A stretch of DNA of 64,000 nucleotides from an uncultured Bacteroidota bacterium (GCA_903858475.1 CAIOIZ010000011.1:18218-82217), one strand, 5' to 3'. Positions 55,502-64,000 are shown, counted from the stretch's first letter. Numbers and translations: made by a program. Notes: a model not told the origin generated them from the letters alone.

Positions 55502-56371
55502 TTATGCATTTTTGTTCAAGAAAAGCATCAATGCTTTGTAAATCAACAAAAGAGGGAGTATTTCAACAGAAGAAATCAAGAGAATAAAATGCAGTGTACT
55601 CATTTTTAATCTGTTTTGCAGTAAGCCAAAGGACTTAAAATAACGCAATAATAATAATAAGCCGACCACACAAAAGGATACTATTTCGATGGAATGCAAA
55701 TAAGCAGGATTTGCGAAAACCAATAGAATGACTAAGGGTAATAGTAAAATACCAATGATCTTATTGATCATAAACACAACGAAAATATAGATATGGGCCG
55801 TTTCCCGATTACCTGTTATCCAACCCGCAAATTTGAGAATGCTATATTTTACACCGTATACCAAACCCATCAGCAAAATATTGGCACCCATTATCAACCA
55901 CTTATTTTGTGACAACTGAATATTGTCATATTGAAATAAGAAATAAATATACAAGCCGCCAGAAATAAAGAAAAAAACATTGAATAATAAAGAGGGCAAC
56001 TTAGATTGTAATAACTGATCTGTGAGTTGATTTTGCCGCAACGAAGTATTAAAAAACACCCTGAACAAAGTAGCGATATACCGGGCAAAAAAGGAACGGA
56101 GTAATGCTAATAATAATACCAACCCTGCTAACAAATAAAATAAGTAATCATTATCTGGTCGGTTCTTAATATGGGCTGTATAAGGCAATACCGGAATACT
56201 GTAATTGATGAATTGATTCTTTTCAATGATTGGCTGATTCACCAAAACCTGATTGGAATGAGTGCTATCCTTAATAACAGCGGGAACTTGTAAAATAGAA
56301 TCCTTTTGCTGCGCCAATGGATAAAGCGGCAAGATAATAGTCAACAACAAAATGGAAAACAGCTGTTTCAA
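55502..56371 (-). CDS. DUF4271 membrane protein
   Basis: 289 residues with a signal-like first helix (LAQQKDS cleavage region) and about seven further membrane helices from residue 75 on, plus a polar stretch between. DUF4271 occurs only in Bacteroidota, usually beside hemD; function unknown. The start appears to be TTG at 56371, which is placed directly before the signal sequence (KQLFSILLLT). It is 32 bp upstream of hemD. Confidence 0.85.
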   Translation of the reverse strand: MKQLFSILLLTIILPLYPLAQQKDSILQVPAVIKDSTHSNQVLVNQPIIEKNQFINYSIPVLPYTAHIKNRPDNDYLFYLLAGLVLLLALLRSFFARYIATLFRVFFNTSLRQNQLTDQLLQSKLPSLLFNVFFFISGGLYIYFLFQYDNIQLSQNKWLIMGANILLMGLVYGVKYSILKFAGWITGNRETAHIYIFVVFMINKIIGILLLPLVILLVFANPAYLHSIEIVSFCVVGLLLLLRYFKSFGLLQNRLKMSTLHFILLISSVEILPLLLIYKALMLFLNKNA

Positions 56372-56470
56372 GTAGGAATTAATTTTGGCAAAAGTAATTG
56401 CAAGTATTCAAATTAAGGAACGGTTGATTGAAATAAAAATAAATAACAGTACTCGGGGTAATCAAATCCA

Positions 56471-58279
56471 CTAAAAAAAATTCACATACCCAAAATGAAT
56501 CTTAGATGCTTCCCTAATATTAAAGGGTACATCATTTCTTTTGCCCATGGCATAGCTAACATTGAGCAAGCCGTTTTTGGTTTCAAATGCCATCCCAATC
56601 CCCGCACTGATAAAATTATTGGTCACGTTCAAGGACTGGTATTTGTTTTGCACCCACCCGAAATCAGTAAACCCAAATAGATAGGATCTCAACCCAAGCA
56701 ATAAACGATATTCAGCCGTGGTACATAGATACCTCGTGGCATAGATGCTCTCTTCACTAAACCCTCTTAATAATTTGTATCCCCCAATTTGAAAGAGTTC
56801 GTTGCGGAAAACATTAGGACTTAAAAAAACGCCGCTTTGCAGGGAAACCTTAAGGGTTGCTTGTTTGGCCACTGGAAAATAATGAGATGCTGCCATCTTA
56901 ATCCTTATTTGATAGGATTTTACTTTTAATGAATCATACAAGGAAGCATAATTGAAATTGGGATCTTTTAAATTGATGATGTCGTTATTTGGCTTTACAT
57001 TTTTCAAACCAATGGTAGCATATATTTTAATCTCTTCGCCACTACGGGGATTATACCTATAATTAGTATGGTTCCAATCGTATTCAATACCCATACTGGC
57101 CGAATTAACATCAATATTGGGGGGCAGTTTTTTTGTCTGCTTGACTATATTGGTATCCACCCCATTGGCCAATAAAAAATTATTATGCCACTGAAAGAAA
57201 ATTTTACCCGATTGATTAATCGTAGAAAGGTAATTTAATCCTATCTGACTATTCACTTGTAAAAAGGAAGAGTCTTTTTTAAACAAATCAAAGGAAAGAT
57301 CCAGTCCCAGGTTACTATTTAAAAAATAAGGTTTTTGATAAGCTAGGTTCAAACGGGGTGATTTTCGTTGTAAACTTTGCCAATTGGCAATGATAGTTTC
57401 GCCCCCACGCAATGCATTTTGCAAATTCAATTTTACATCGCCTGTTAATTGAAATTTATTAGTGATGCCGTTGCCCGGCAATAAACCCAATAACACATCA
57501 ACCTGACTGCTTCGCTTAGGAGATAAGTATAAATTCAATATCGAACCACTTCCCAGCATACTGATATTACTAGGCTGAATGGCTTGTATATAAGGCAACT
57601 GTTGTAAACGCTTATCTACTTGTTGCAATCTTTCTTTGTTGTATAAAGCGCCAGGAGGAATGTTTAAAAAATGATAGAGGAATTTTTTTGACAGAATGGC
57701 TTTGCCAAATAAATGAATGCTATCAATATGATAGGCGATGAACTTATTCACTTTCAGCAAGGCATTGATTTTATTATCATCTACCTGAATACTATCGAGG
57801 TAAACTTCCGCAAACGGATACCCGTTTTTTTCATAATACAATAAAATGCGTTGTTGTATGGCTTGCAATTGAGGAATATTCATTGGTTTGTTGGAGAAAT
57901 TTTTCTCCAAGTAGCCACTTTCGTCCATGGCCCTTTTTTCGATACCCACAGGAGTGATTTTTACCCAGTAATATTTTTTGCCTACATACAAAAAAATTTG
58001 AGCTGCGGTATCGGTGTAAGCAATACTATCTACAGAGGCAGTTGGATATCCTTTAGCCGCAAGTAGGGACGGGATTTTTTGAATGTATTGAATACATGCT
58101 GCCTGGCCGTTGAAAGATCTTTGCAACTGCCCTTCAGGAGCACTAAAGGAATTATCTTTGTCAATATAGTTTACCAGTAACTGATAAGAATGAAGCGGTG
58201 GTTGGCCGTAACCAATAAAGCAATGAAAAAAACAAGTCACTGCAAGAAAAAGGGCTAACCGATTTGTTTTTATTGGCAT
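56471..58279 (-). CDS. Omp85/BamA-superfamily outer-membrane protein
   Basis: 602 residues: a signal peptide (about 1-25, IGYGQ), POTRA-like domains (about 40-240), and a C-terminal 16-strand barrel with LLRGFSEESIYATRY (the Omp85 lid-loop motif region) and a terminal F. Shorter than BamA (about 800), with fewer POTRA repeats, so perhaps a TamA-like or patatin-lacking member. It may assemble barrels or secrete a partner; no partner gene is adjacent. Transcribed toward DUF4271, about 100 bp away; divergent from hemW. Confidence 0.85.
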   Translation of the reverse strand: MPIKTNRLALFLAVTCFFHCFIGYGQPPLHSYQLLVNYIDKDNSFSAPEGQLQRSFNGQAACIQYIQKIPSLLAAKGYPTASVDSIAYTDTAAQIFLYVGKKYYWVKITPVGIEKRAMDESGYLEKNFSNKPMNIPQLQAIQQRILLYYEKNGYPFAEVYLDSIQVDDNKINALLKVNKFIAYHIDSIHLFGKAILSKKFLYHFLNIPPGALYNKERLQQVDKRLQQLPYIQAIQPSNISMLGSGSILNLYLSPKRSSQVDVLLGLLPGNGITNKFQLTGDVKLNLQNALRGGETIIANWQSLQRKSPRLNLAYQKPYFLNSNLGLDLSFDLFKKDSSFLQVNSQIGLNYLSTINQSGKIFFQWHNNFLLANGVDTNIVKQTKKLPPNIDVNSASMGIEYDWNHTNYRYNPRSGEEIKIYATIGLKNVKPNNDIINLKDPNFNYASLYDSLKVKSYQIRIKMAASHYFPVAKQATLKVSLQSGVFLSPNVFRNELFQIGGYKLLRGFSEESIYATRYLCTTAEYRLLLGLRSYLFGFTDFGWVQNKYQSLNVTNNFISAGIGMAFETKNGLLNVSYAMGKRNDVPFNIREASKIHFGYVNFF

Positions 58280-58327
58280 CTGTCTTCAAAACTAAAATAT
58301 TATTGCGATACTTAAATCAAAACTCCT

Positions 58328-59470
58328 TTGGCAGGCATTTATATACATATCCCCTTTTGTAAGCAGGCTTGCCATTATTGTAATTTTCATTTTTCTACAG
58401 TACCGAAGCAGATGGGAGCATTTGTAGATGCATTAAAAAAAGAAATCAACATTACGCCCTCTTTTATACCCCAAGATCAGGGAGCAAAGGAAAAAATAAA
58501 TACCCTTTATTTTGGTGGAGGCAGTCCCAGTATATTACCCATACAAGACCTGCAAAGTATTTTTGAAACATTGCAAAAACGCTTTTCTTTTTCGGAGAAA
58601 ATAGAAATCACGCTTGAAGCAAATCCGGATGATATCAACAAAGAAAAACTGCTGGCCTGGCAATCCTTGGGTATAAATAGGTTGAGCGTAGGTATTCAAA
58701 GTTTTCAAGACGAAGAATTGAAATGGATGAACAGGGTACATACAGCCAAAGAATCATTGGACTGCATAGACGCCATTCAATCGGCAGGTTTTGATAATTA
58801 TTCTATTGACCTGATATATGGTTCACCACTGCTGGATGATAGCAACTGGAAAAAAAACGTAGCCATCGTCATTGAAAAAAAGATTCCGCATATTAGTTGC
58901 TATGCGTTAACAGTTGAGCCTTCTACTGCATTGAATAAAATGATTCAGCAAGGAAAAAAAGAAGCAGTAGATGCCGATAGGCAGGCGAATCAATTTTTAT
59001 TACTGATGGAATGGATGGAGCGAGCAGGCTACCAACATTATGAAATCAGCAATTACGCATTGCCTGGAAAAAAAAGTATACACAATAGCAATTATTGGGA
59101 AGCCGATGCTTATTATGGATTTGGTCCTTCTGCTCATTCCTTTGATGGCCATAAAACAAGGAGTTGGAATATTGCCAACAATGCCTTGTATATACAATCA
59201 CTCGCCAATAATCAGATTCCGAAGGAACAGGAAGTGTTGAGCAGCCAAGAACAATTGAATGAATATAGCATGACAGCTTTAAGAACAAATACAGGCATTG
59301 ATTTAAATAAAGTGGAAAGTATTCATGGTGCTGATGCTGTAACCGGATTGTTAAATGCTGCCCAACCCTATATACAATCAAAGAAAATAAGGGTAGAAGA
59401 CAATCATATACTACTAAGCAAGGAGGGTAAATTATTTGCAGATGGAATTGCGGCTGCTTTGTTTTTCTGA
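58328..59470 (+). CDS. hemW: Radical SAM heme chaperone HemW
   Basis: 380 residues. Radical SAM protein with CKQACHYC (Cys11, Cys15, Cys18) binding the [4Fe-4S] cluster, followed by FGGGSPSIL, SVGIQSFQD and YEISNYALPG. HemW is thought to insert heme in respiratory enzymes and was once annotated as coproporphyrinogen oxidase. The start is TTG at 58328: an in-frame stop lies five codons upstream, and no ATG precedes IYIHIPFC, which is the true N-terminus. Another heme-pathway gene (hemD) lies 3 kb away on the opposite strand. Confidence 0.93.
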   Translation: MAGIYIHIPFCKQACHYCNFHFSTVPKQMGAFVDALKKEINITPSFIPQDQGAKEKINTLYFGGGSPSILPIQDLQSIFETLQKRFSFSEKIEITLEANPDDINKEKLLAWQSLGINRLSVGIQSFQDEELKWMNRVHTAKESLDCIDAIQSAGFDNYSIDLIYGSPLLDDSNWKKNVAIVIEKKIPHISCYALTVEPSTALNKMIQQGKKEAVDADRQANQFLLLMEWMERAGYQHYEISNYALPGKKSIHNSNYWEADAYYGFGPSAHSFDGHKTRSWNIANNALYIQSLANNQIPKEQEVLSSQEQLNEYSMTALRTNTGIDLNKVESIHGADAVTGLLNAAQPYIQSKKIRVEDNHILLSKEGKLFADGIAAALFF

Positions 59471-59505
59471 ATTTGCTAAATAGCCAATTAAACTTGACAG
59501 CATTT

Positions 59506-60546
59506 TTACACTAGGTTCTTTTCAATAAACTTGAATCCTTCCGCAGCGGGCCATTCTTCCCATAATATTTTATAGATGGTGGATGCAATTGGCATATCGG
59601 CTTTTATTTGTTGGTTGATGCCATACATACATTTACTAGCATTGTATCCTTCTGCCACCATATTCATTTCCAACTGTGCTGCTTTAACAGCATATCCTTT
59701 GCCAATCATATTGCCAAAACTTCTGTTACGACTATGTGGACTATAGCAGGTTACCAATAAATCGCCCAAGTATACCGATGCCGCATAATTAGTAGCAGTA
59801 TGTTCTTTTTTTGTAGAAGGGTGATGATCGATAGATCCCACTTGTATGTCCTGCACACCCAGATTGCGCAGAAAGCCTGCCATTTCATCGGCACTGTTGG
59901 CAATTAAAACACTTAGAAAATTATCTCCGTAATCCAATCCATGTGCAATTCCCGAACCCACTGCATAAATGTTTTTTAATATCGCGGCATATTGTACACC
60001 ATATATGTCTGAATTGGTAACCGTATTCAAATAGTGTGTACGGAAATACTCCGCGATGTTGGCAGCCGTTATTTCATCTACACCAGAAAAAGTAAGATAG
60101 GAAAGTTTTTCTGCAGCCACTTCTTCTGCATGACAGGGGCCGAGTACCGCAAAATAATCACTGAGTGCTACATCAAACTGATTTTTCAAATAATCATTCA
60201 AGAGGATATTTTGAGTAGGCAAGATTCCCTTGATGGCAGAAATTATTTTTTTGCCTTTGAATATATTACTGTCAAGCGAACCCAGCACCGCCTCGGCATA
60301 TGCAGATGGCACTGCAATGATAATTACATCGGACTGTTTAATTACTTCACTTGCATCGGTGGTTAATTGCAATCGACTGCTATCAAAATGGGCAGTAGTA
60401 AGATATTGAGGATTGTGTTGGTGTAGTTGAATATAATCAATAGCCGATTGATGACGATTCCACCAATAAATAGTGTTGCCATTATCTGTGAGTATTTTTG
60501 CAAGGGCAGTGCCCCAGCTACCACTACCTAATATTCCGAATTTCAT
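59506..60546 (-). CDS. gpsA: Glycerol-3-phosphate dehydrogenase [NAD(P)+]
   Basis: 346 residues. Makes sn-glycerol 3-phosphate for membrane lipids. The N-terminal GILGSGSWGTALAKIL is the nucleotide loop (GxGxxG), and the catalytic Lys is in YAAILKNIYAVGSGIAHGLDYGDN. C-terminal helices include SRNRSFG and VAEGYNASKC. It lies 35 bp after rnc on the same strand and probably shares its transcript. Confidence 0.95.
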   Translation of the reverse strand: MKFGILGSGSWGTALAKILTDNGNTIYWWNRHQSAIDYIQLHQHNPQYLTTAHFDSSRLQLTTDASEVIKQSDVIIIAVPSAYAEAVLGSLDSNIFKGKKIISAIKGILPTQNILLNDYLKNQFDVALSDYFAVLGPCHAEEVAAEKLSYLTFSGVDEITAANIAEYFRTHYLNTVTNSDIYGVQYAAILKNIYAVGSGIAHGLDYGDNFLSVLIANSADEMAGFLRNLGVQDIQVGSIDHHPSTKKEHTATNYAASVYLGDLLVTCYSPHSRNRSFGNMIGKGYAVKAAQLEMNMVAEGYNASKCMYGINQQIKADMPIASTIYKILWEEWPAAEGFKFIEKNLV

Positions 60547-60581
60547 TTGTCTGATTGATGATTATTATTCTGTAGCGCTGC

Positions 60582-61292
60582 TTATAAACCTAATTTCTCC
60601 ACTGCTAGTTGCGCAGCAATTTGGCTGGCATCTTTTTTATTGTATCCTTTTCCTTGGGCCATCAATTCTCCGTCTACTGTGGCACCAATGGTAAATAAGC
60701 GTCGTCCATTTTCAAACTTTTCTTCTAAGGTTTCAAATTCCAAAGCTTTGCCATTTTTATTGGCCCATCCGTATAATTTGTTCTTGATATTAATTTCAAT
60801 GACCTCTAAGTCGTCGATAAATAGATGTGGCATGATGATGTATTTCTCCACCCATTTTTTAGTGCCTGCATATCCTTTGTCGAGGAATACAGCACCAATC
60901 AATGCCTCTAAAGTATTACCGAAAATTTGAGAAATTTTCAATGAGTTGTCAAACTTGTTATAAAAAGTAATTTTTTTCAACCCCATTTTCAATGCGATGT
61001 CATTAAGCATTTGGCGGTTAACCATCTTGCTTCTCATTTCTGTAAGAAAGCCCTCTCCCTTGTAAGGATATTTTCTAAATAAATAATGTGCTACGATGGA
61101 GCTCAATACGGCATCTCCTAAAAATTCAAGCCTTTCATTGTTTTCATCTGCCCCTTCTCTTACACTGCGATGGCTCAAGGCTGTTTTGTATAACGCAAGG
61201 TCGCCGGGAGCAAATCCCAATACATTATTGAGTTGTTTTTTAAACTCCTTGGTTTTTTTATTAACGCCGAATAAGTCTCTAATAAATTGCAA
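60582..61292 (-). CDS. rnc: Ribonuclease III
   Basis: 236 residues. Endonuclease specific for double-stranded RNA, processing rRNA and mRNA. The signature ERLEFLGDAVLSS with catalytic Asp/Glu lies near residues 50-62, and a dsRNA-binding domain (QGKGYNKKDASQIAAQLAVEKLG) ends the protein. The start seems to be TTG at 61292: there is no upstream ATG before an in-frame stop, and the next Met is past the catalytic region. It is preceded by a gap with a perfect palindrome. Confidence 0.94.
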   Translation of the reverse strand: MQFIRDLFGVNKKTKEFKKQLNNVLGFAPGDLALYKTALSHRSVREGADENNERLEFLGDAVLSSIVAHYLFRKYPYKGEGFLTEMRSKMVNRQMLNDIALKMGLKKITFYNKFDNSLKISQIFGNTLEALIGAVFLDKGYAGTKKWVEKYIIMPHLFIDDLEVIEINIKNKLYGWANKNGKALEFETLEEKFENGRRLFTIGATVDGELMAQGKGYNKKDASQIAAQLAVEKLGL

Positions 61293-61368
61293 AGTACGGT
61301 TGGTATATTTAAGCGAAAATAAACCTTATTTATGGCAAAATAAAAGAAAGAAAAAGGCAGGATGATTC

Positions 61369-61390
61369 TTAGCTATTCATGAATAGCTAA
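61369..61390. repeat. 22-bp perfect palindrome between fabF and rnc
   Basis: TTAGCTATTCATGAATAGCTAA reads the same on both strands (central base pair step between 61379 and 61380). It lies 77 bp before the rnc start and 33 bp past the fabF stop. In RNA it can make a 9-bp hairpin with a small loop. No T-run follows on the minus strand, so it is not a standard terminator. Confidence 0.6.
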
Positions 61391-61422
61391 AAGAGGTTCT
61401 TTTTAAAACTTGACAGATTAAA

Positions 61423-62676
61423 TTAGGCTTGGTATTTCTTCACAATAACGCTTGCGTTGTGTCCACCAAATCCAAATGTATTACTGAGGGCAGCATTCAC
61501 GGTACGATACTGTGCCTTATTGAAAGTAAAATTCAAATTAGCATCTAAATCAGGATCGTCGGTAAAATGATTGATGGTAGGAGGAATAATATCTTTTGTA
61601 ACAGCCAAGATACAAGCCAGTGCTTCGAGGGCACCTGCTGCGCCAAGGCAATGACCGGTCATGCTTTTGGTACTGCTGATACTGAGTTTATATGCATGAT
61701 CGCCAAAAACATTTTTAATAGCCTTGGTTTCTGCAATATCCCCCAATGGAGTACTGGTGCCATGTACATTAATATAATCAATAGATTCGGTGGTTAAACC
61801 AGCATCTTTCAATGCAACTTTCATCACATTATTAGCACCCAATCCTTCGGGATGAGGGGCTGTAATATGGTGTGCATCAGCAGTAGCGCCACCACCGGCT
61901 ATTTCACAATAAATGTGGGCACCCCTTGCTAAAGCATGTTCTAGGTTTTCTAAAACCAATACACCACTACCTTCTCCCATTACAAATCCATCGCGGTCTT
62001 TATCAAAGGGGCGGCTGGCGGTTTGTGGACTATCATTTCTTTCGCTCAAGGCTTTCATGGCATTGAAACCACCCACACCGGCAGCACTAATAACCGCTTC
62101 GCTACCACCAGTGATAATGATATCAGCCTTACCGAGGCGAATATTATCAAAAGCATCGATAATGGCATTGGTGCTGGAGGCACAGGCACTCACTACGGCA
62201 AAATTTGGTCCACGGAAACCATGGCGCATAGAAATTTGTCCGGCAGCAATGTCCAGAATCATCTTAGGAATAAAGAAAGGATTGAAACGCGGCGTGCCAT
62301 CGCCTAAGGCGAAATTGATAACTTCTTCCTGAAAAGTAATAAGACCACCAATTCCACTGGCAAAAATAACACCCACTCTGTCGGGGTCAACATTATCCTT
62401 GTTAATACCCGCATCTTTTACAGCTTCGTCGCTTGCGATTAAAGCAAACTGACAATAGCGGTCCATTTTGCGGGCTTCTTTTCTGTCGAGATAATGGGTA
62501 GCGTCAAAATCTTTAACCTCACAGGCAAACCGAGTTTTAAACTTAGTGCTATCAAACTGGGTTATAAAATTGCATCCGCTCACACCAGTTTCTAACCCTT
62601 GCCAATATTCAGGAAGCGTTTTACCCAATGGAGTGAGGGCACCTAATCCGGTTACAACAACTCTATTTAAAGCCAT
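61423..62676 (-). CDS. fabF: Beta-ketoacyl-ACP synthase II
   Basis: 417 residues. Elongation enzyme of type II fatty acid synthesis. The active-site Cys165 lies in VVSACASSTNAI, with VHGTSTPLGD and KSMTGHCLGAAG giving the two histidines and Lys. It follows acpP by 28 bp, the standard arrangement. It is distinct from the ketosynthase at 12695, whose first His motif is changed. Confidence 0.96.
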   Translation of the reverse strand: MALNRVVVTGLGALTPLGKTLPEYWQGLETGVSGCNFITQFDSTKFKTRFACEVKDFDATHYLDRKEARKMDRYCQFALIASDEAVKDAGINKDNVDPDRVGVIFASGIGGLITFQEEVINFALGDGTPRFNPFFIPKMILDIAAGQISMRHGFRGPNFAVVSACASSTNAIIDAFDNIRLGKADIIITGGSEAVISAAGVGGFNAMKALSERNDSPQTASRPFDKDRDGFVMGEGSGVLVLENLEHALARGAHIYCEIAGGGATADAHHITAPHPEGLGANNVMKVALKDAGLTTESIDYINVHGTSTPLGDIAETKAIKNVFGDHAYKLSISSTKSMTGHCLGAAGALEALACILAVTKDIIPPTINHFTDDPDLDANLNFTFNKAQYRTVNAALSNTFGFGGHNASVIVKKYQA

Positions 62677-62704
62677 ACAATTTGCCTGTGATAATTAAAA
62701 GATA

Positions 62705-62941
62705 TTACTTGGCGTGTTCTTCCAAATAAGTAACAGCCTGACCAACAGTAGTGATGGTTTCAGCTTGTTCATCGGGAATAGAAATATTAAATTCTTTTTC
62801 AAATTCCATGATTAGTTCTACCGTATCTAAGCTATCGGCACCTAAATCATTAGTGAAAGAAGCTTCTGGAGTAACCTCTGCTTCATCTACACCTAATTTG
62901 TCAACAATAATTTTCTTTACTCTTGTTGCAATGTCTGACAT
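62705..62941 (-). CDS. acpP: Acyl carrier protein
   Basis: 78 residues, acidic, with the pantetheine attachment Ser37 in [11 protein letters not shown], unlike the modified site of the carrier at 14057. Carries growing chains for fatty acid synthesis. ATG 62941 ([10 protein letters not shown]) is the normal start, not the longer frame to 63013. It heads the acpP-fabF pair behind a consensus Bacteroidota promoter. Confidence 0.97.
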   Translation of the reverse strand: MSDIATRVKKIIVDKLGVDEAEVTPEASFTNDLGADSLDTVELIMEFEKEFNISIPDEQAETITTVGQAVTYLEEHAK

Positions 62942-62969
62942 GATTGTAAAATTTAGTTTTAACTGGGAG

Positions 62970-62999
62970 CAAAAATATACAATTTGCGATAAATGCAAA
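62970..62999 (-). promoter_or_regulatory. Consensus Bacteroidota promoter of acpP-fabF
   Basis: Minus strand: TTTG (62996-62999), an 18-base spacer, then TATTTTTG (62970-62977), a perfect TAnnTTTG. Transcription would begin about 20 bases before the ATG at 62941. Confidence 0.65.
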
Positions 63000-63157
63000 G
63001 AAATATAAATCATACGTAAAACTGACCGAATTGATGGTTATGTGGAAAATTATGCTTAATGCCTACCCAACATAAAAATTAGCGGTTTTTTCGTGTATAA
63101 ACCAGCATAAATAGGTTGTTTTAAACTAGGCACCTCACTAAATAAGCACTTGAAAAA

Positions 63158-63201
63158 GCTTGCCCTTTAATTGCAGCAATTTTATGGAGCAAGCGAAAGG
63201 G
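63158..63201 (+). other. Pseudoknot-like interlocked pairing upstream of the GNAT gene
   Basis: GCTTGC (63158-63163) can pair with GCAAGC (63189-63194), and the directly following CCTTT (63164-63168) with AAAGG (63196-63200). The order is that of an H-type pseudoknot. The loop holds the palindrome AATTGCAGCAATT. It lies in the 352-bp gap 62942-63293. Confidence 0.3.
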
Positions 63202-63215
63202 ACACTTTATTGAGG

Positions 63216-63238
63216 TACTATTTTAGAAAAAAATAGTA
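63216..63238. repeat. 9-bp inverted repeat upstream of the GNAT gene
   Basis: TACTATTTT - AGAAA - AAAATAGTA, perfect arms, 55 bp before ATG 63294. It may be an operator. Apart from this, the pseudoknot-like element and the acpP promoter, nothing is seen in 62942-63293. Confidence 0.45.
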
Positions 63239-63293
63239 ATTTGTAGTAGGTTCAATTCGAAATATTAGCAAATCTCCTTAAAACCAAGTCTTT

Positions 63294-63722
63294 ATGGCCT
63301 TAAAACAAATAGACCACGGCAGTGCCGACTACGAAAAGATGATTGCCTTGAGGATGGATGTATTGCGCAAGCCCCTGGGCCTTGACTTTACCCCCGACGA
63401 GTTGAAAAAGGAAAAAGAAGACATTTTAATAGGTGCTTTTGAGGAGGAGGATATTTTGGCCTGCTGTTTATTAACCAAAACAGACCCTCAAACGGTGAGG
63501 TTGCGTCAGATGGCGGTACAAAATAATTTACAGGGCAAGGGTATTGGTGCCAGTATGATGAATTTTGCCGAAACGGTAGCCCGCGATAAGGGTTTTAAGA
63601 AGCTGACCATGCATGCCCGCAAAACCGCCATTGGCTTTTATGAAAAACTGGGGTATAAGGTTTGTGGGGAGGAATTTGAGGAAGTGACCATTCCTCATTA
63701 CCTGATGGAGAAAAAATTATAA
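63294..63722 (+). CDS. GNAT family N-acetyltransferase
   Basis: 142 residues, a single GNAT fold. The acetyl-CoA loop reads LQGKGIGASMMNFAE (Q/R-x-x-G-x-G/A) at about 79-92, after LRQMAVQ, and the final beta strand includes GFYEKLGYKVCGEEFEE. It resembles ElaA/YjgM-type or YjcF-type small acetyltransferases; the substrate is unknown. The local sequence is somewhat richer in G and C than its neighbours. It converges on the YcxB-like gene. Confidence 0.9.
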   Translation: MALKQIDHGSADYEKMIALRMDVLRKPLGLDFTPDELKKEKEDILIGAFEEEDILACCLLTKTDPQTVRLRQMAVQNNLQGKGIGASMMNFAETVARDKGFKKLTMHARKTAIGFYEKLGYKVCGEEFEEVTIPHYLMEKKL

Positions 63723-63751
63723 TAAGGCTATTATTTAATAGTAGTTATTTT

Positions 63752-64000
63752 TTATTGTCGCTTGATCTTAGCTGCCAATATTTTTCTTGCATCAAACACT
63801 TCATCATCTGTAAAAGCATTCTTGGGTATTATAAAAAAAGAGCGGCTATTAAAATACACATGAAAAAAATGAGGGCTTTCCATCCAGTTGCTGAATTTTG
63901 ACCAATCCCAGCTTTGTGCTCCACGGTCGTTTTCAATTTTAAATTCTTGTTCCAGTAAACTTACTTTCAATCGGTCTTGGAAAGTGGCGGCTTTTTTATA
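63752..64000 (-). CDS. YcxB-like protein, N-terminus cut by the right edge
   Basis: 83 residues are visible, from an open frame at base 64000 to the stop at 63752. They match the C-terminal half of YcxB-like proteins (PF14317): LLEQEFKIENDRG, WSKFSNWMESPHFFHVYF, SFFIIPKNAF and a final basic helix. Members are membrane proteins of unknown role, and their helices would be off the window. A TTG at 63970 is not the start, since the frame continues beyond it. Confidence 0.75.
   Translation of the reverse strand, partial: YKKAATFQDRLKVSLLEQEFKIENDRGAQSWDWSKFSNWMESPHFFHVYFNSRSFFIIPKNAFTDDEVFDARKILAAKIKRQ

Noticed and set aside
61913..62332. 139-codon plus-strand frame inside fabF
   Set aside because: Antisense shadow of a highly conserved gene.
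1..64000. Searched by eye for CRISPR arrays, IS elements, integrase, phage genes, tRNA and rRNA
   Set aside because: None found; gene order and content look like ordinary chromosome throughout.

Overview
The window looks like chromosomal DNA of an AT-rich Bacteroidota member, most likely in or near the Chitinophagaceae. The evidence is the gliding/type IX secretion genes (gldF, gldG, gldB, gldKLMN), a MurF-alanine racemase fusion, Bacteroidota-only families (DUF4271, DUF4783, heme-binding CxxCH protein), outer-membrane barrels, and promoters of the TTTG/TAnnTTTG type instead of sigma70 boxes. I see no phage, transposase, CRISPR array, rRNA or tRNA. The region is dense with housekeeping genes, with about 60 CDSs; two are cut by the window edges.

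Layout. 1-7.7 kb (minus): a repeat-containing lipoprotein cut by the left edge, lspA, murF-alr, a TerC-family protein, gldG and gldF. 7.7-8.3 kb: a gene-free stretch holding a probable multi-hairpin RNA that ends in a strong terminator. 8.3-11 kb: a small proline-rich secreted protein and a compact isc locus (iscS-iscU-iscA). 11-14.3 kb (plus): methylmalonyl-CoA epimerase followed by a small fatty-acid-synthase-like cassette (FabI/FabL-type reductase, FabZ-like dehydratase, ketosynthase, unusual acyl carrier protein). 14.3-25.6 kb: MBL hydrolase, a 1155-residue envelope protein (degenerate peptidase domain, TolB propeller, barrel), a three-gene creD operon with its own winged-helix regulator and two matching operator-like repeats, an Ntn acylase, a class III aminotransferase, a gamma-carbonic anhydrase and small proteins. 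25.6-30.4 kb (minus): moxR, DUF58, a membrane protein, batA and rsgA.

30.6-42.4 kb: ybjQ, nadE, gldB, fatty acid desaturase, apaG, SUI1, nadC, DUF4783, gpmI, a CxxCH heme-binding protein, an unknown membrane protein and a TonB-dependent receptor. 42.4-47.2 kb (plus): an ECF sigma factor next to a protein that seems to join an anti-sigma-like cytoplasmic end and one inner-membrane segment to an outer-membrane barrel, then a lipoprotein and uvrC. 47.4-52.3 kb (minus): gldK-gldL-gldM-gldN behind a good promoter and ended by terminators. 52.5-64 kb: DUF255 protein, hemD, DUF4271, an Omp85-like protein, hemW, gpsA, rnc, fabF, acpP (with a near-consensus promoter), a GNAT acetyltransferase and a YcxB-like fragment at the right edge.

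The genes mostly serve the envelope and secretion (T9SS, lipoprotein processing, peptidoglycan, barrels), lipid synthesis, and cofactors (Fe-S, NAD, heme). The items that ordinary annotation explains least well are the structured RNA, the second FAS-like cassette without a ketoreductase, the trans-envelope sigma partner, the paired operators around creD, and the three-domain TolB-like barrel protein.
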